A program made the translations under genes and the position numbers. From contig NW_019211458.1 of assembly GCF_002443255.2 (NCBI RefSeq), positions 9,329,364-9,393,363 on the forward strand: 64,000 bases of DNA, given 5' to 3'. Below, one piece after another: positions 62,281 through 64,000 of the stretch (position 1 is its first letter; every line of letters starts with the position of its first letter). A model generated the notes under the pieces. That model saw only the letters and a list, made by a program, of their open reading frames with translations. It was not told the origin of the DNA and ran no database searches. Source of the DNA: Varroa destructor (lineage: Eukaryota; Arthropoda; Arachnida; Mesostigmata; Varroidae).

Positions 62281-64000
62281 CTTGGGGAAAACAGAAAAAA
62301 GAGGTGGCAGGGATGGGCGTATGGATTGTCGAAAACCCTATAGCGGAATAGGCGGGAGAGAGAAAGAGTGCCATACTACGACGCAAAAAAAGAAGCACCA
62401 CTATCATCGTTGTCGACTGGCAGTAGCCTGCCGTGCTCATCCGGCGCGAAACTCAAAGTGTCTCTTCCATCTGTGGCATGGCTCTTCTAAATAAGACCGG
62501 ATTTATTGCCGCTGCCGACAGAAACTTCAGTTATTGTCGCTCTGACGTGTGGTCGGTTGCGCAAGCAGGATTCTTCTTCTTCGTGTGTTTCAGTCCGCAG
62601 TCGCTCCTTCAGAGGCGGGAGCTTTTACCGAAACGCGACGGTGAGTTGCGCCGATGAAACAGAGTGTGAGTGGATGAATGAGAACGGATGCAGGACGACC
62701 AGCTGGGGAAATTCTTTGCTTCGAAACGAGACAATGGAGAAGCCAGCGGCTTCTCGACCAACACCTACCCACGCAACCACACTCATTGCATCGGCCTTCC
62801 CGGTTTTGTTCCCCTGCGCCCTTAGGCTATCAAAGTTTTGCTGCCTTGAAAGCGGCTAAAGGATTGGCGACGACAGCAGTTGAGAACCATCTGTTGTGGA
62901 CTGAAAATGGGCGCTAAGTACGAATATAACTTTTCGTTGCTCGCTTTTATGCACCCTACTGCATTAGATCCTTTGTGTTCCTTGAAGAAACACGTTGAAA
63001 GTAAATCACCAATACTTTCCCAAAGGATTCTTGGTGGCGGGCGCAAACCCTTCTATGCATTAGCTATCATTTCTGAACCTTAACTGCTCTCCAGTTCAAC
63101 AACAGACAGAAAGAGCAATTAGTTTTAAACGCTAAGATAGGCTTGAACTATAAAGTCGCCACAAGACGAATACTAAGCCACACGTCATTTCCCTTTGAGT
63201 TTTCGCGTATTGCGATTTGCCCGAAGATGAGTACAAAACAACCCACGGGCTTTGTGCTCCCTCTGTGCTTACGCCTGCCCTCGAACACTCCCTGCCAAGT
63301 AATTACGTGCATTTATATTTGCACAAGGCCCACTACCAAAATTAGTGCCAGCAAAGCGCTTTAGGGCAGGATGTCCTTAGCCGCAGGCCCTAGCCACCAG
63401 TAGTGGTCTTCACAACGCAATTACCTCGAGTGAGCTAGCCAATGAGCATCATGACTTGTATACCACGGGCGCGCGCGTAAATGTTGCAAACGGGACCGGA
63501 TTACCGCAGACTACTCGCGCTAACACAAAGCATTCGTGTCTCATTAGCACACTAGGCATCATTCACAAAGCATTATCAACAAGTTAGACTCAGTAACAAC
63601 GACACCAACATCGCGTCAACCCAACGATCAGCGCCTGAGGGAATACGGGAACTCGGTCCAGGCGTCATATCGTGTCTCTAAATCAGCCCAGTTCTTTCCG
63701 GAACGACAGATTCACGAATAGACTAAGCTTCAGTAAACGAGCGAACATTGCAATACCTTTGGTATATATGATTCTGTCTAGCTCAGGAGCATATATACCT
63801 AAACGGTAATAGGGCGACGTACGTTTTTTTGCCAGACAAACTTGCAACGCGACAGTCCAGAGATCAACAGTCTGCATCGATGAAGAGACCACAAAAGAGA
63901 TCGATCATCGTTAATGTTTGTCTATATACTTTTAATAATCATAGAAACAATGCGATGCCAACGAGCGGCCCCTTTTCTCTTCCTCTTGCTGTTTTTCTCA
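62280..64000. other. GC-richer island 9 and right flank
   Basis: Overlapping frames of 60-117 codons on both strands to about 63360, then sequence with only short frames. The exon-like piece at 62506-62859 is listed separately. A GCGCGC run lies at about 63470. Nothing else was seen up to the window edge. Confidence 0.45.
62506..62859 (+). CDS. Candidate exon region; possible 47-bp exon 62594-62640
   Basis: The frame is open from 62491 to TAA at 62857-62859, with the first ATG only at about residue 59. Inside it, a strong pyrimidine tract plus TTTCAG gives an acceptor at 62593 and GACG/GTGAGT gives a strong donor at 62640/62641, bounding a 47-bp exon open in at least two frames. The unspliced peptide is Ser/Arg-rich, then Cys/Glu/Asn-rich with several Asn-x-Ser/Thr sequons, then hydrophobic. 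No family is recognised. The - frame 62590-62772 overlaps. The splice pair could be accidental. Confidence 0.18.
   Translation: MPLPTETSVIVALTCGRLRKQDSSSSCVSVRSRSFRGGSFYRNATVSCADETECEWMNENGCRTTSWGNSLLRNETMEKPAASRPTPTHATTLIASAFPVLFPCALRLSKFCCLESG

Noticed and set aside
1..64000. tRNA, rRNA, snRNA, known microRNA seeds and telomeric TTAGG arrays
   Set aside because: Looked for T-loop GGTTCGA patterns, U1/U2/U6 and 5S starts, and common arthropod microRNAs by eye; no convincing match. A covariance-model search could still find divergent ones.
1..64000. Reverse transcriptase, transposase or viral remnants
   Set aside because: No YxDD-type context, transposase signature or paired terminal repeats found by eye; isolated VDD-like triplets fall in unrelated low-evidence frames.

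Overview
The window reads as eukaryotic nuclear DNA with very little that can be called a gene from sequence alone. No open frame exceeds 177 codons in 64 kb, on either strand. There are no operon-like gene runs and no ribosome-binding-site pattern. AT-rich stretches alternate with GC-richer islands of about 0.4-2.6 kb, scattered with microsatellites (AT, AC, CAA, homopolymers) and degenerate GCN/AGY/AAC-type trinucleotide tracts. An arthropod, perhaps a chelicerate such as a mite, would fit, but this is an impression and no sequence here proves it. The stretch is most simply intergenic DNA, or one or more very long introns with a few small exons.

Layout: AT-leaning DNA (1-4.9 kb); GC-richer, ORF-dense island (4.9-7.3 kb) with the best acceptor-bounded open frame, at 5603-5895; AT-leaning DNA (7.3-12.5 kb); island with the longest ORF (12.5-13.6 kb); AT-leaning DNA; island (16.6-17.7 kb); repeat-dotted AT-rich DNA to 23.25 kb; island (23.25-24.2 kb); long AT-rich desert (24.2-33 kb) broken by a GC pocket at 25.4-25.8 kb; small island (33.0-33.9 kb); AT-rich DNA to 37.5 kb; the largest ORF-dense island (37.5-40.2 kb); AT-rich DNA (40.2-49.3 kb) with one exon-like frame at about 42.0-42.2 kb and a GATA-motif cluster near 46 kb; island (49.3-50.2 kb) with two open frames that lack an early ATG; AT-rich DNA; island (52.7-54.6 kb); AT-rich DNA (54.6-60.4 kb); final mixed islands (60.4-64 kb).

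No protein family was recognised with confidence, so every coding entry is a candidate exon at low confidence and no pathway or gene-to-gene relationship can be proposed. No rRNA, tRNA, snRNA, known microRNA, CRISPR array or intact transposon was seen by eye. Dependable entries are the simple repeats and short tandem duplications. The most useful follow-ups are the exon candidates at 5.6-5.9, 42.0-42.2, 49.4-50.2 and 38.4-39.3 kb, and the motif clusters around 46 kb and at the dispersed AGATGGCG sites.
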